Positions 42,972 through 51,972 are shown, counted from the stretch's first letter. The stretch is DNA of 64,000 bases from an uncultured Roseburia sp. (GCA_910577925.1 CAJTOI010000002.1:1-64000), one strand, 5' to 3'. Notes: generated from the sequence alone by a model not told the origin. Made by a program: numbers and translations.

Positions 42972-43544
42972 ATGATAAAAATGAAAAATCTGGAAAACTG
43001 CAGGATTATTCTCCACAGCCCCAAGACGGGACAGACCATTGCGGAGACCTATATTACTTCCTACAACAGCAGCCGCCGTCTGCTGCACGTGCACGCGGAC
43101 GAGCTTGCCTCCCTCTACAGACAGCCGATCCGGGGCCTTATTTTCGGAAAAGAGATGATCTATGAGGTCTTCGGTGTCCTCACGAACCGCGTGATATCCA
43201 ATGAGCGGGAAATCACACTCTACCGGGAATCGGAGATTAACCACCGCAAGAGCATCCGATACGACATTGATATGCCGGCGATTATAACGTCTGTCACCCA
43301 TTACCGCAAAAATATCCCGGAACACCACAACGCCGCATGTACGGCGCATATTATCAATATGAGTTCCACCGGCATCTTGCTGCAGGCGCCCGCCGGAAAT
43401 ATCGACGTCGGCGATCTTATTAAAATTACTGCCATCAAGAATCTGATGCGTCTGCGCATAGAGTGCAAGGTTATCCGTCTGCAGGACTGCAACATCCAGT
43501 CCGACTGGTTCGGATGCACGATTCTCTCCATCAAAAACGAATAA
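42972..43544 (+). CDS. PilZ-domain c-di-GMP-binding protein (YcgR-like)
   Basis: Protein of 190 residues. An N-terminal YcgR-N-like beta domain is followed by a PilZ domain with both c-di-GMP-binding signatures: RKSIRYD (RxxxR, near residue 96) and NMSSTGILLQ (N/DxSxxG, near residue 135). Such proteins act as flagellar brakes or surface/motility regulators. No motility gene is adjacent. GAGGTG precedes the ATG. Confidence 0.8.
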   Translation: MIKMKNLENCRIILHSPKTGQTIAETYITSYNSSRRLLHVHADELASLYRQPIRGLIFGKEMIYEVFGVLTNRVISNEREITLYRESEINHRKSIRYDIDMPAIITSVTHYRKNIPEHHNAACTAHIINMSSTGILLQAPAGNIDVGDLIKITAIKNLMRLRIECKVIRLQDCNIQSDWFGCTILSIKNE

Positions 43545-43573
43545 AAGCCCGGCGCCGCCGGACACACCTGTAA

Positions 43574-43614
43574 AAAACCCGGCTGCAGAGCACTTCGCTC
43601 TGCGGCCGGGTTTT
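43574..43614. terminator. bidirectional terminator closing the ribosomal superoperon
   Basis: A 16-bp imperfect stem (AAAACCCGGC-GCAGAGC with GCTCTGC-GCCGGGTTTT) and short loop lie between the convergent PilZ gene and rplQ. T- and A-runs flank it on both strands. Confidence 0.88.
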
Positions 43615-43641
43615 CATATGACATTTGCAAAGTGGCATTTC

Positions 43642-44178
43642 TTATACTAACTCCAGCAATACCTCTAACGCACCGTCGCCCTTACGCTGTCCGATCTTAA
43701 TGATTCTGGTATAACCGCCGTTGCGGTCTGCGTATTTCGGAGCAATCTCGTCAAACAGTTTTGCAGCAAGATCCACCTCTTTGGTGTTTTTCTTCTTTCC
43801 GGCTGCCTCTGCAGGAACTTCCTTTACCGGATAGAGTACTTTTAACATCTCTCTGCGCGCATGAAGACGGGAAGGCATATCTTTCTTGATCGTCTTCTCA
43901 ACTTCGTCATATACGGTAACTTTCTTGCCGTCTACAACCTCTTTCACACGCTTGCCGTCTTTATCTTTGCGGGCAACCTTTGCCTTTACGGTAACTTCCT
44001 CGTAGTTATCCTTCTCTTTTACGGCGAGAGCGATGAGCCCCTCTGCAATTTTGCGGACCTCTTTCGCCTTTGCCTCCGTGGTAACAATCTTACCGTTGTT
44101 GAGCAGTGCGGTTACCTGCCCTCTGAGCAGCGCCTTTCTCTGGTCGGATGTTCTGCTTAATTTACGATACTTTGCCAT
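43642..44178 (-). CDS. rplQ: 50S ribosomal protein L17, long form
   Basis: Last gene of the superoperon. The 178-residue product starts MAKYRKLSRTSDQRKALLRG and ends GQRKGDGALEVLLELV as in L17, but is about 55 residues longer than the E. coli protein. Lys-rich insertions lie near residues 62-90 (DKDGKRVKEVVDGKKVTVYD) and 105-130 (VKEVPAEAAGKKKNTKEV). The frame is continuous, so these are true insertions, known in this lineage. ATG 44178 is at the conserved start. Confidence 0.93.
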   Translation of the reverse strand: MAKYRKLSRTSDQRKALLRGQVTALLNNGKIVTTEAKAKEVRKIAEGLIALAVKEKDNYEEVTVKAKVARKDKDGKRVKEVVDGKKVTVYDEVEKTIKKDMPSRLHARREMLKVLYPVKEVPAEAAGKKKNTKEVDLAAKLFDEIAPKYADRNGGYTRIIKIGQRKGDGALEVLLELV

Positions 44179-44350
44179 TTTTCTTTTCCTCCATTCTTCT
44201 GGTACATCTGGCAACGCCTTTTGGACTTACTTGCCCGATGCAGCGTGAACTTCCGCTTGCGGTACAAACTTCGTTCACAGCGCAAAAACAAGGTTCTGCG
44301 CTTTTCTGGCTGCGACATACTCCATGCCTTTTTGGTCTTACTGTTTCTGC

Positions 44351-45310
44351 CTATTCTTCTGACTGATTTAACTGAAGTCCCAGCTCTTTTAACTTGGCAA
44401 GAACTTCCTCTAAGGACTTGCGTCCTAAGTTACGAACTTTCATCATGTCCTCCGGAGTCCTGTTCGTCAATTCCTCAACGGTATTGATTCCGGCTCTCTT
44501 CAGACAATTATAGGAGCGGACGGAGAGTTCGAGTTCATCGATATTCATCTCAAGAACCTTCTCTTTCGCATTGTCCTCTTTCTCAATCATGACATCTGCC
44601 TGCTGCGCAGCTTCGGACAAATCAATAAAGAGACTTAAGTGCTCGCTCAATACCTTCGCTGCAAGACTGACCGCCTCATCCGGCTCCAGCGTACCGTTGG
44701 TATACACATCCAGTGTAAGCTTGTCGTAATCGGTAATCTGCCCCACACGTGTATTCTCGATGGAAAGATTTACCCGCTCAACCGGTGTATAGATAGAATC
44801 AATCGCGATCACACCAATCGGAACATCTTCTGTCTTGTTCTTATCCGCGCTGACATAACCTCTGCCCTTTGTGATGGTAAGCTCCATATACAGTTTGGAA
44901 TCTGCTCCGCCGTTTAAATTGGCGATCACAAGCTCCGGATTCATAATCTGAATATCGGAGTCCACCTGAATATCAGCCGCAGTCACTACGCCTTCGCCTT
45001 CGAATTCAATGTAAGCAACTTTCGGTTCATTTGTAGAGCTGTTATTTCGGATGGCAAGATTCTTGATATTCATGATAATCTCAGTCACGTCTTCCTTCAC
45101 GCCCGGAATCGAACTGAACTCATGCAAAACACCGTCAATCTTAACCTGGCTGACAGCCGCACCTGGTAACGAAGAAAGCATAATTCTTCTCAGAGAGTTG
45201 CCGAGAGTGGTGCCATAGCCTCTTTCCAGGGGCTCTACAACAAACTTTCCGCACTTCTTGTCTTCTGAAATTTCTGCGATTTCAATTTTTGGTTTTTGGA
45301 AATCGAACAC
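44351..45310 (-). CDS. rpoA: RNA polymerase alpha subunit
   Basis: Scaffold subunit of RNA polymerase, 319 residues. The N-terminal assembly domain has GYGTTLGNSLRRIMLSSLPG; the C-terminal DNA- and activator-binding domain has LELSVRSYNCLKRAGINTVE and VRNLGRKSLEEV. The GTG at 45310 is chosen because AAGGAGG precedes it and the family begins there; an ATG 11 codons earlier would include the ribosome site. Lies between rpsD and rplQ, the standard order. Confidence 0.95.
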   Translation of the reverse strand: MFDFQKPKIEIAEISEDKKCGKFVVEPLERGYGTTLGNSLRRIMLSSLPGAAVSQVKIDGVLHEFSSIPGVKEDVTEIIMNIKNLAIRNNSSTNEPKVAYIEFEGEGVVTAADIQVDSDIQIMNPELVIANLNGGADSKLYMELTITKGRGYVSADKNKTEDVPIGVIAIDSIYTPVERVNLSIENTRVGQITDYDKLTLDVYTNGTLEPDEAVSLAAKVLSEHLSLFIDLSEAAQQADVMIEKEDNAKEKVLEMNIDELELSVRSYNCLKRAGINTVEELTNRTPEDMMKVRNLGRKSLEEVLAKLKELGLQLNQSEE

Positions 45311-45391
45311 TACAAAATCCCTCCTTCTCGGGTATTTGCTCAAATAAAGTTGCTAATAAGCGGACATAAATTGTCCGCTTAATGGCGACTC

Positions 45392-45985
45392 TTACTTAGA
45401 ATATAACTCGACGATAAGCATCTCGTTCACAGGTACGTCAATCTGCTCTCTGGAAGGTAATTCTTTTACAGTTCCCTGTAATTTCTCAGTGTCAACTTCT
45501 AACCAATCCGGAACCAGTCTTCCGCCGGTCGCTTCTATGATGTCTTTCATTCTCTGAAGACCTTTGTTCTTCTCTTTGATCTCAATCACATCGCCTGCTT
45601 TTACCAGATAAGACGGGATGTTCACCTGCTTGCCGTTTACCAGCACAAACTTATGGTCAACAATCTGTCTCGCCTCTCTTCTGGTTCTCGCAAAGCCCAT
45701 GCGGAAAACCACGTTGTCGATTCTGGACTCCAGCATCGTCATTAAGTTCGGTCCGGTCATGCCCTTCATGCGGTCCGCCCGCTCGTAGTAGTTGCGGAAT
45801 GGCTTCTCTAATACACCGTAGATGAACTTTGCTTTCTGTTTCTCGCGCATCTGGAGACCGTACTCAGACATCTTCTTGTTCGATCTCTTCAACTCTCTGT
45901 TGGATTTCTTATCATATCCCAAATAACTCGGCTCCAAGCCAAGTGATCTACATCTTTTCAGAACAGGAACTTTGTTTACTGCCAT
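45392..45985 (-). CDS. rpsD: 30S ribosomal protein S4
   Basis: Primary 16S rRNA-binding protein of 197 residues with the S4 RNA-binding domain (LESRIDNVVFRMGFARTRRE, RQIVDHKFVLVNGKQVNIPS). The N-terminal Cys is not in a zinc-binding cluster (RCRSLGLEPSYLGYD), a zinc-independent form. In many bacteria S4 represses its own operon, so the structured region before rpsM (46841-47204) is a candidate target. Confidence 0.95.
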   Translation of the reverse strand: MAVNKVPVLKRCRSLGLEPSYLGYDKKSNRELKRSNKKMSEYGLQMREKQKAKFIYGVLEKPFRNYYERADRMKGMTGPNLMTMLESRIDNVVFRMGFARTRREARQIVDHKFVLVNGKQVNIPSYLVKAGDVIEIKEKNKGLQRMKDIIEATGGRLVPDWLEVDTEKLQGTVKELPSREQIDVPVNEMLIVELYSK

Positions 45986-46004
45986 TTTAGCCTCTACCTC
46001 CTAA

Positions 46005-46397
46005 TTAAACTCTTCTGCGTTTCGGTGGACGACATCCATTATGAGGTACCGGAGTTACGTCTTTGATGCTCGTAACCTCAAGACCGCATGCGGAGAGCGC
46101 ACGGATTGCCGCCTCTCTTCCCGAACCCGGTCCCTTAACCATAACGTCGACTGTCTTCAAACCGTGTATTAAAGCTGCTTTTGTAGCAGTCTCTGCTGCC
46201 ATCTGCGCAGCATATGGAGTAGATTTTCTTGAACCTCTGAATCCAAGACCACCGGCACTTGCCCATGATAAAGCATTTCCCTCGGCATCGGTAATGGTTA
46301 CAATCGTATTGTTAAAGGATGCCTGGATGTGTGCCTGTCCGCGTTCAACGTTTTTCTTTACGCGCTTTTTTGTCACTTTCTTTGTAACTTTAGCCAT
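46005..46397 (-). CDS. rpsK: 30S ribosomal protein S11
   Basis: Platform protein of the small subunit, 130 residues. Conserved core AHIQASFNNTIVTITDAEGN and C-terminus TPVPHNGCRPPKRRRV are present; the N-terminus is Lys-rich. 19 nt upstream of rpsD in the alpha operon. Confidence 0.95.
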   Translation of the reverse strand: MAKVTKKVTKKRVKKNVERGQAHIQASFNNTIVTITDAEGNALSWASAGGLGFRGSRKSTPYAAQMAAETATKAALIHGLKTVDVMVKGPGSGREAAIRALSACGLEVTSIKDVTPVPHNGCRPPKRRRV

Positions 46398-46471
46398 ATC
46401 TAAACTAACCTACTTTCTCAAAATAAAAACCACGGTGTGGCTTCCATAATAAATATTTTCTATGCTACGAA

Positions 46472-46840
46472 TTATTTCTTCTTATTTGCTACGGTACGCT
46501 TCGGACCCTTGCGTGTTCTCGCATTGGTCTTTGTCTTCTGACCGCGGACCGGAAGGCCTTTTCTATGGCGGATACCGCGATAGCAGCCGATCTCCTGAAG
46601 TCTCTTGATATTCATAGCAATCTCACGCCGCAGATCACCCTCTACCGTCTGTGTCTCGTCAATGACTGCGCTGATTCTCTTAACCTCATCGTCCGTCAAA
46701 TCTCTGACACGGGTATTCGGGTCTACTTTTGCCTCTGCGAGGATACGGCTGGAGCTTGTTCTACCGATTCCGTAGATATAGGTCAAACCGATCTCAACAC
46801 GTTTTTCTCTTGGTAAATCTACACCTGCAATACGAGCCAT
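46472..46840 (-). CDS. rpsM: 30S ribosomal protein S13
   Basis: Head protein of the small subunit, 122 residues, from MARIAGVDLPREKRVEIGLT to a Lys-rich end. The helix-turn-helix-like body and GCYRGIRHRKGLPVRGQKTK motif are intact. ATG 46840 with GGAGG upstream fits the family start. The frame stays open for another 100 codons upstream, but that sequence is unlike S13 and lies in the leader. Confidence 0.95.
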   Translation of the reverse strand: MARIAGVDLPREKRVEIGLTYIYGIGRTSSSRILAEAKVDPNTRVRDLTDDEVKRISAVIDETQTVEGDLRREIAMNIKRLQEIGCYRGIRHRKGLPVRGQKTKTNARTRKGPKRTVANKKK

Positions 46841-47204
46841 GTGCTTTTTAACCTCCATTAATTCATCCGGCACTGCATGACAGTTCACCTGCCGCACAGC
46901 GTCCTGTTGTTTTATGATTCCATGCAAGCCCGGCGGGGCGAGCAGCAAGCCACCTGACACTGTGGCTTTCCGGCAGAATCTGCCGTCCCCGGAGAATACG
47001 CGAAAAGCAGCTCCGTTGTCCTCCGGCCTGAAATGTGTGCTTTCGTCTTTCTCCTCTATATTCGGATGAGTCCCTTCGTGCTCTCGGTATGTAAACACGA
47101 GAGGGCAGCTGTCCCTGCTGTTCATATGATAACAGTGCAAACAACCCTGCCGGGTGTTTCACTGCAGCCGCACATAATGAATTGATACAAGTAAGACAGA
47201 AAAA
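46841..47204 (-). promoter_or_regulatory. 364-nt gene-free structured leader before rpsM
   Basis: Between rpmJ and rpsM, unusually long and GC-rich for this operon. In the minus-strand RNA several perfect stems are visible: AAGCCAC-N8-GTGGCTT, GGCAG-ATT-CTGCC and CTCTCG-N11-CGAGAG. No small gene or clear promoter was found. A cis-acting control site, perhaps for S4, is a reasonable inference. Confidence 0.4.
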
Positions 47205-47318
47205 TTAACCCTGTCTCTGTTTGTGTTTCGGATTCTCACAGATGATCCGGATGCTTCCTTTTCTCTTGATGACCTTGCATTTTTCGCAAATAGGCTTAAC
47301 TGATGATCTTACCTTCAC
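47205..47318 (-). CDS. rpmJ: 50S ribosomal protein L36
   Basis: A 37-residue zinc-binding protein: KVRSSVKPICEKCKVIKRKG, then IRIICENPKHKQRQG. The ligands are C-x2-C, a third Cys and His, the zinc-containing form. It starts with GTG at 47318 after AGGAGG. Sits between infA and rpsM as in most bacteria. Confidence 0.93.
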   Translation of the reverse strand: MKVRSSVKPICEKCKVIKRKGSIRIICENPKHKQRQG

Positions 47319-47429
47319 AGCAAATCCTCCTTTCCACAAGGGCTCTTCCTGTGCGATTATGCACAAAAAGGCACTATCCAAAAGTGTCCGTCTAGCATTA
47401 TAGCATGAACACTATTCAGAGTCAACTAT

Positions 47430-47648
47430 TTATTTATCTCTCCAGATAATTCTTCCCTTTGTCAAATCATACGGGGACATCTCAATCGTAACTCTGTCTC
47501 CCGGTAAAATACGAATAAAATTCATGCGGAGCTTTCCGCTGATGGTGGCCAGAATCTGATGTCCGTTCTCCAGCTCCACTTTAAAAAATGCGTTCGGCAG
47601 TTTCTCCACCACGGTTCCCTCTACTTCGATTACATCTGCTTTTGACAT
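47430..47648 (-). CDS. infA: translation initiation factor IF-1
   Basis: Cytoplasmic S1-like OB-fold protein of 72 residues that occupies the ribosomal A site during initiation. VEGTVVEKLPNAFFKVELEN and RILPGDRVTIEMSPYDLTKG are diagnostic. GGAGGAG precedes the ATG; 17 nt from the KOW-protein gene. Confidence 0.95.
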   Translation of the reverse strand: MSKADVIEVEGTVVEKLPNAFFKVELENGHQILATISGKLRMNFIRILPGDRVTIEMSPYDLTKGRIIWRDK

Positions 47649-47665
47649 GAATAACTCTCCTCCTG

Positions 47666-47935
47666 TTAATGATTCCCGTCAGTATTTCTACCGGCGTTAT
47701 ATAGCTTGATTGCCCGTTTGACTGCGGTATCCGTAAGCGGTTCCGACAGACAGCCCGTCACTTCCCCGGGCAGGTTTTTGATGCTCTGGATATGCTTCAT
47801 GCTCTTTTTCTTCGGCGCATCCAGAGGCTTTGTCGTACCGTTTACGAGATACGCAAATCGTTCATCCTTCCGTAAAACCAGATAAATATGGTCTTTGTCA
47901 TGCCCTGACAGGGATTTTGCAAATTCTGTGCTCAT
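47666..47935 (-). CDS. KOW-domain RNA-binding protein (L14e/L6e/L27e-like)
   Basis: Small basic protein of 89 residues with an N-terminal KOW-like segment (SLSGHDKDHIYLVLRKDERF AYLV, where a G-x-D turn is followed by a hydrophobic strand) and a Lys-rich middle. Firmicutes carry such a protein between map and infA; its function, probably ribosome-associated, is not firmly established. Its ATG overlaps the map stop by 4 bp. Confidence 0.75.
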   Translation of the reverse strand: MSTEFAKSLSGHDKDHIYLVLRKDERFAYLVNGTTKPLDAPKKKSMKHIQSIKNLPGEVTGCLSEPLTDTAVKRAIKLYNAGRNTDGNH

Positions 47936-48726
47936 CGTTTCTTTTTTCCTCCAATGCCCGCCGCAATCTCGGAATCTGTCAGTGTCAGTATCTCCGGCTC
48001 TCCCTTCGTGATCAGAACGGTATTTTCATAGTGCGCCGAGAGCGACATATCCTCCGTAATCACGGTCCATTCGTCGTCGAGCCAGAGCACATCCGGCAGA
48101 CCGATATTTATCATCGGCTCTATCGCAAGCGTCATGCCGGGCCGCAACCTGACTCCCCAGCGAAACTGCCGGAAATTCGGTATTTCGGGTTCCTCGTGGA
48201 GTTCGCTGCCGATGCCGTGTCCGCACAGGTCGCGGACTACGCCGTAGCCGAAGCTTCCGGCGTATTTCCCGATGGCCCGCGAAATCCGATGGAGATATCT
48301 CCCCGCTCTCGCATATTTGACTCCTTCAAAAAAGCTCTGTCTTGTGCGCTCGATCAAAAGCTCTGCCTCTCTCGAAATCTCGCCGATCCCGTGGGTTCTG
48401 GCCGCATCCGAGTGATAACCTTTATGGATCACTCCGATGTCAAGGCTGACAATGTCACCTTCCTGAATATAATGGTGCGGATGCGGGATCCCGTGGACGA
48501 CCTCCTCATTGACCGATACACACACCGACGCAGGATATCCCTGATAATTTTTGAAAGACGGTTCGCATCCATAGCTACGAATCATTTCTTCACCGATGCG
48601 GTCAATGTCCAGTGTCGACATCCCCGGCCGCAATTCCTTTTCCAGATTCTCGTGAACCCGCGCCAGAATCTTTCCAGCCTCCCGCATCAGTTCAATTTCA
48701 TGAGGGGTTTTAATTGTCACAGGCAT
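47932..48726 (-). CDS. map: methionine aminopeptidase, type I
   Basis: Removes N-terminal Met from new proteins; 264 residues. Metal ligands are visible in VSLDIGVIHKGYHSDAART (two Asp), GHGIGSELHEEPE (His and second-shell His) and the Glu-containing MTLAIEPMI and VITEDM segments. Slightly longer than E. coli Map at the C-terminus (Lys/Arg-rich). Lies 3 nt after adk in the spc operon. Confidence 0.93.
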   Translation of the reverse strand: MPVTIKTPHEIELMREAGKILARVHENLEKELRPGMSTLDIDRIGEEMIRSYGCEPSFKNYQGYPASVCVSVNEEVVHGIPHPHHYIQEGDIVSLDIGVIHKGYHSDAARTHGIGEISREAELLIERTRQSFFEGVKYARAGRYLHRISRAIGKYAGSFGYGVVRDLCGHGIGSELHEEPEIPNFRQFRWGVRLRPGMTLAIEPMINIGLPDVLWLDDEWTVITEDMSLSAHYENTVLITKGEPEILTLTDSEIAAGIGGKKKR

Positions 48727-48729
48727 CGC

Positions 48730-49374
48730 TTACTCACCCAAAATCGCTGTGATATCCGCAAACACTTTCTCCATCGGCTGTGTTCCGTCCACCGACTTGA
48801 GAATTCCCTGCTTCTTATAATATTCAATCAACGGCTGTGTCTGCTCATGGTAAACCGTAAGACGCTTCTGCACGGTCTCCGGTTTATCGTCGTCTCTTAA
48901 GACAACCTCGTTTCCGCAGCGGTCACAGATTCCTTCCGTCTTTGTCGGGATAGATACAATATGATAGGTCGCTCCGCAGTTTAAGCAGGCGCGTCTGCCG
49001 CTCATGCGTGTCACGATACTCTCGTCGGGCACATCCACATCCACCGCGAAGTCCATACTCTGATTTATTTTGCCGAGCGCCGCATCCAGTGCCTCTGCCT
49101 GCGGAATGGTTCTCGGGAAACCGTCCAGCACAAAACCGTTTTTGCAGTCGTCCTGTCCGATTCGGTCCATTACAAGGTCACAGGTCAGTTCATCCGGTAC
49201 CAAAAGCCCCTGGTCCATGTATTCTTTGGCTTTTCTGCCCAGGTCCGTGCCGTTTTTAATGTTGGCGCGGAAGATATCCCCGGTAGAAATATGTGGAATC
49301 CCGTATCTGTCCGCAATCTGTTTCGCCTGTGTCCCTTTTCCGGCTCCCGGAGCCCCTAACATAATAATCTTCAT
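48730..49374 (-). CDS. adk: adenylate kinase, zinc-LID type
   Basis: Interconverts ATP + AMP and 2 ADP; 214 residues. P-loop GAPGAGKGTQ (7-16), DGFPRT in the core, and a long LID domain holding a four-Cys zinc site (CLNCG and CDRCG, about residues 130-155), typical of Gram-positives. Located between secY and map. Confidence 0.95.
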   Translation of the reverse strand: MKIIMLGAPGAGKGTQAKQIADRYGIPHISTGDIFRANIKNGTDLGRKAKEYMDQGLLVPDELTCDLVMDRIGQDDCKNGFVLDGFPRTIPQAEALDAALGKINQSMDFAVDVDVPDESIVTRMSGRRACLNCGATYHIVSIPTKTEGICDRCGNEVVLRDDDKPETVQKRLTVYHEQTQPLIEYYKKQGILKSVDGTQPMEKVFADITAILGE

Positions 49375-49406
49375 ACAAACCCCTTCCCTTTCACTGATAC
49401 GAAAGC

Positions 49407-49464
49407 AACGCTGAACTTATTCCAAGCCCAGCGTTCCTTCCCAAAATCCGGTTTTCTGCCGGAT
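49407..49464 (-). terminator. two hairpins between secY and adk
   Basis: ATCCGG-N7-CCGGAT (49446-49464) begins at the secY stop codon and is followed on the minus strand by TTT. AACGCTG-N15-CAGCGTT (49407-49435) lies beyond. They probably attenuate or process rather than end the operon. Confidence 0.35.
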
Positions 49465-50792
49465 CAGTCATTTAAAAATCCTTTATAGTAACGCACACGC
49501 ATCTGCGATTCAATCTGCTTTAATGTCTCAATGACAACGCCGACGATAATGATAATGGAGGTTCCGCCAAAGGAAACATTTGCTCCAAACACGCCGTTGA
49601 AGAGAATCGGTACAAACGCGATAAATGCAAGAGCCACCGCCCCTATAAAGACAATATAGTTGAGTATTCGGTTCAGATAATCGCTGGTCGGCCTTCCCGG
49701 TCTGATCCCCGGGATAAAACCGCCTGCCTTCTTCATATTGTTCGCAACCTCCAACGGATTGAAGGTAATCGATGTATAGAAGTACGCAAACGCAAGAATC
49801 AATGCGATATATACTACCAATCCAATCGAGTAAATCGGCTCATTCGGATTGCACCAGTTCGACTGAGACATACCCTTTAAAATTTTGCTCCCGATTCCCG
49901 TTCCGTTTCCCTTGTTCAAAAGCCCTGCAATGATAACCGGAGTCTGCAGCAGAGACTGTGCAAAGATAACCGGGATAACTCCACTGGTATTTACTTTGAG
50001 CGGAATGAATGTCGACTGGCCGCCGACCTGCTTCCGTCCCTGAATTTTTTTCGAGTACTGCACCGGGATTCTCCGCTCTCCGCCCTGAAGCAGTACGACA
50101 AACAATACCATTGCAACAATAATCGCAACGATAATCACCGCGGCAAGAACCGCTTTCGGAACCGTTTTTCCCGTAATAAATTGCTGCCACAGGGTTCCGA
50201 TATCATTCGGCATCCGGGAAATGATGTTAATGGTAAGCACGATAGAGATACCGTTTCCGACACCCTTCTCGGTAATCCGCTCACCGATCCACATCAGCAC
50301 TGCGGAACCGGCTGTCAGTGCAAACACAACCAGGATAATCGACAGGACACCCATCGCTCCGTCGTTGTATTCCAGATATCCGCTCCGCTTAAATCCGATC
50401 GTCATGGCAACCGACTCAATCAGCGCCAGTACAACCGTCACATATCTTGTAATCTCGGCAATCTTCTTGCGGCCTTCCTCTCCGTCACGCTGCATTTCTT
50501 CCAACTTTGGAATTGCGATTGTAAGAAGCTGCATAATGATGGATGAGGTAATATACGGTGTAATGTTCAGTGCAAATATTGACATATTGTACAGAGAACC
50601 ACCGGTTATGGCGTCAAAAAAGCCCATTCCATCCGCGGTCTGACTCGCAAACCAGTTTGCAATCATTTCACGATTCACACCAGGAATCGGAAGTTCGCTT
50701 CCGATTCTGATGACAATCAACATCAAAAATGTAAAAATAATCCGTTTTCGGATATCTTTAATCTTAAATGCATTACGGAGTGTCTCAAGCAT
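49464..50792 (-). CDS. secY: SecY translocase subunit
   Basis: Channel subunit of the Sec translocon, 442 residues with ten membrane helices. Family signatures ITPYITSSIIMQLLTIAIP (near residue 75) and GERITEKGVGNGISI (near residue 170) are present. Overlaps rplO by 1 bp (stop/start), the usual spc-operon order rplO-secY-adk. Confidence 0.95.
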   Translation of the reverse strand: MLETLRNAFKIKDIRKRIIFTFLMLIVIRIGSELPIPGVNREMIANWFASQTADGMGFFDAITGGSLYNMSIFALNITPYITSSIIMQLLTIAIPKLEEMQRDGEEGRKKIAEITRYVTVVLALIESVAMTIGFKRSGYLEYNDGAMGVLSIILVVFALTAGSAVLMWIGERITEKGVGNGISIVLTINIISRMPNDIGTLWQQFITGKTVPKAVLAAVIIVAIIVAMVLFVVLLQGGERRIPVQYSKKIQGRKQVGGQSTFIPLKVNTSGVIPVIFAQSLLQTPVIIAGLLNKGNGTGIGSKILKGMSQSNWCNPNEPIYSIGLVVYIALILAFAYFYTSITFNPLEVANNMKKAGGFIPGIRPGRPTSDYLNRILNYIVFIGAVALAFIAFVPILFNGVFGANVSFGGTSIIIIVGVVIETLKQIESQMRVRYYKGFLND

Positions 50793-51241
50793 TAAATCAC
50801 CTCTGCTTTTCCACCAAGAGCCTCAATTTTTTCTTTTGCGCTTGCGCTGAATGCGTTTGCCTGAACGGTGAGTTTCTTAGTAAGTTCGCCATTGCCAAGA
50901 ATCTTAACGCCGTCTCTCGGGTTCTTAACAATGCCGGTCTCGATCAATGTCTCAACAGACACTGTCGCACCGTCTTCAAAACGCTCAAGAGCCGAAAGGT
51001 TAATACCAACGATTGTCAGAGAATTTCTGTTGTTAAAACCTCTCTTCGGCAATCTTCTGTATAACGGCATCTGACCGCCCTCGAAACCAGGTCTGGGTGC
51101 TCCGGAACGAGCTTTCTGTCCCTTATGGCCCTTGCCGGCGGTCTTACCATTTCCTGATCCATGTCCGCGTCCTCTTCTGAAATTATCACTGTGCGCGGAG
51201 CCTACCGCCCCTCTTAAATTTGATAAGTCCATTTCTGACAC
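50792..51241 (-). CDS. rplO: 50S ribosomal protein L15
   Basis: Large-subunit protein of 149 residues. The Gly/Arg-rich N-terminus (RRGRGHGSGNGKTAGKGHKG) and GFEGGQMPLYRRLPKRGF are diagnostic. The stop touches the secY start, suggesting coupling. Confidence 0.95.
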   Translation of the reverse strand: MSEMDLSNLRGAVGSAHSDNFRRGRGHGSGNGKTAGKGHKGQKARSGAPRPGFEGGQMPLYRRLPKRGFNNRNSLTIVGINLSALERFEDGATVSVETLIETGIVKNPRDGVKILGNGELTKKLTVQANAFSASAKEKIEALGGKAEVI

Positions 51242-51253
51242 CTCCTTATCTTT

Positions 51254-51439
51254 TTATGCTTCTTCTACTTTCACGTACGGCGCCACTTTGCGAAGCGCGC
51301 CTGCCGTAGCCGCATTGTCCGGCAGCTCCACTGTTTTGTACAGTTTTGTCAGACCAAGGGCTTCGATTGTCTTCTTATTCTTCGGCACGGCACCGATCGT
51401 TGATTTTATAAGTGTTACCTTTAAATTCTTCTCTGCCAT
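51254..51439 (-). CDS. rpmD: 50S ribosomal protein L30
   Basis: Small protein of 61 residues with KVTLIKSTIGAVPKNKKTIE and LGLTKLYKTVELPDNAATAG, the L30 core. Between rpsE and rplO. Confidence 0.94.
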   Translation of the reverse strand: MAEKNLKVTLIKSTIGAVPKNKKTIEALGLTKLYKTVELPDNAATAGALRKVAPYVKVEEA

Positions 51440-51451
51440 CTTAACCCCTCC

Positions 51452-51961
51452 TTAACCTACGATCTCTTCTACGGACTTACCGCGAAGTCTCGCCACTTCT
51501 TCGGGAGATTTTAACTGACTAAGCGCATCGATCGTCGCAAGAACTACGTTCTGCTTGTTATTCGAGCCCAAAGACTTGGTACGGATGTTGCGGATCCCTG
51601 CAAGCTCACATACGTTACGGGCAGGACCGCCGGCGATAATACCGGTACCTTTCGGGGACTTCTTTAACAGAACGGATGCACCTGTATGCTTTCCGGTCAC
51701 ATCATGCGTAATACTGTCAACATCATCGAGTTTCACTGTAATAAGCTTCTTGATTGCATCTTCTTTTCCTTTGCGGATTGCTTCCGGAATTTCGGTTGCT
51801 TTTCCAAGGCCTGCTCCCACATGTCCCTTTCCGTCGCCGACAACAACCAAAGCTGTAAAGCGCATATTACGTCCGCCCTTAACAACCTTCGTTACACGCT
51901 TGATTGACACTACTTTTTCTTCTAATTCTAACTGACTAGCATCAATAATTTCACGTTTCAT
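51452..51961 (-). CDS. rpsE: 30S ribosomal protein S5
   Basis: Small-subunit fidelity protein of 169 residues. The double-stranded-RNA-binding-like domain starts LEEKVVSIKRVTKVVKGGRN; ALVVVGDGKGHVGAGLGKA is the conserved loop region. Loop residues contacting S4 look ordinary. Confidence 0.95.
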   Translation of the reverse strand: MKREIIDASQLELEEKVVSIKRVTKVVKGGRNMRFTALVVVGDGKGHVGAGLGKATEIPEAIRKGKEDAIKKLITVKLDDVDSITHDVTGKHTGASVLLKKSPKGTGIIAGGPARNVCELAGIRNIRTKSLGSNNKQNVVLATIDALSQLKSPEEVARLRGKSVEEIVG

Positions 51962-51972
51962 GTTTGCTCCTC

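Noticed and set aside
46841..47140. In-frame extension of rpsM by 100 codons
   Set aside because: S13 begins at the conserved MARIAGVDLP with a proper ribosome site; the upstream codons have no S13 similarity and coincide with RNA-like stems.
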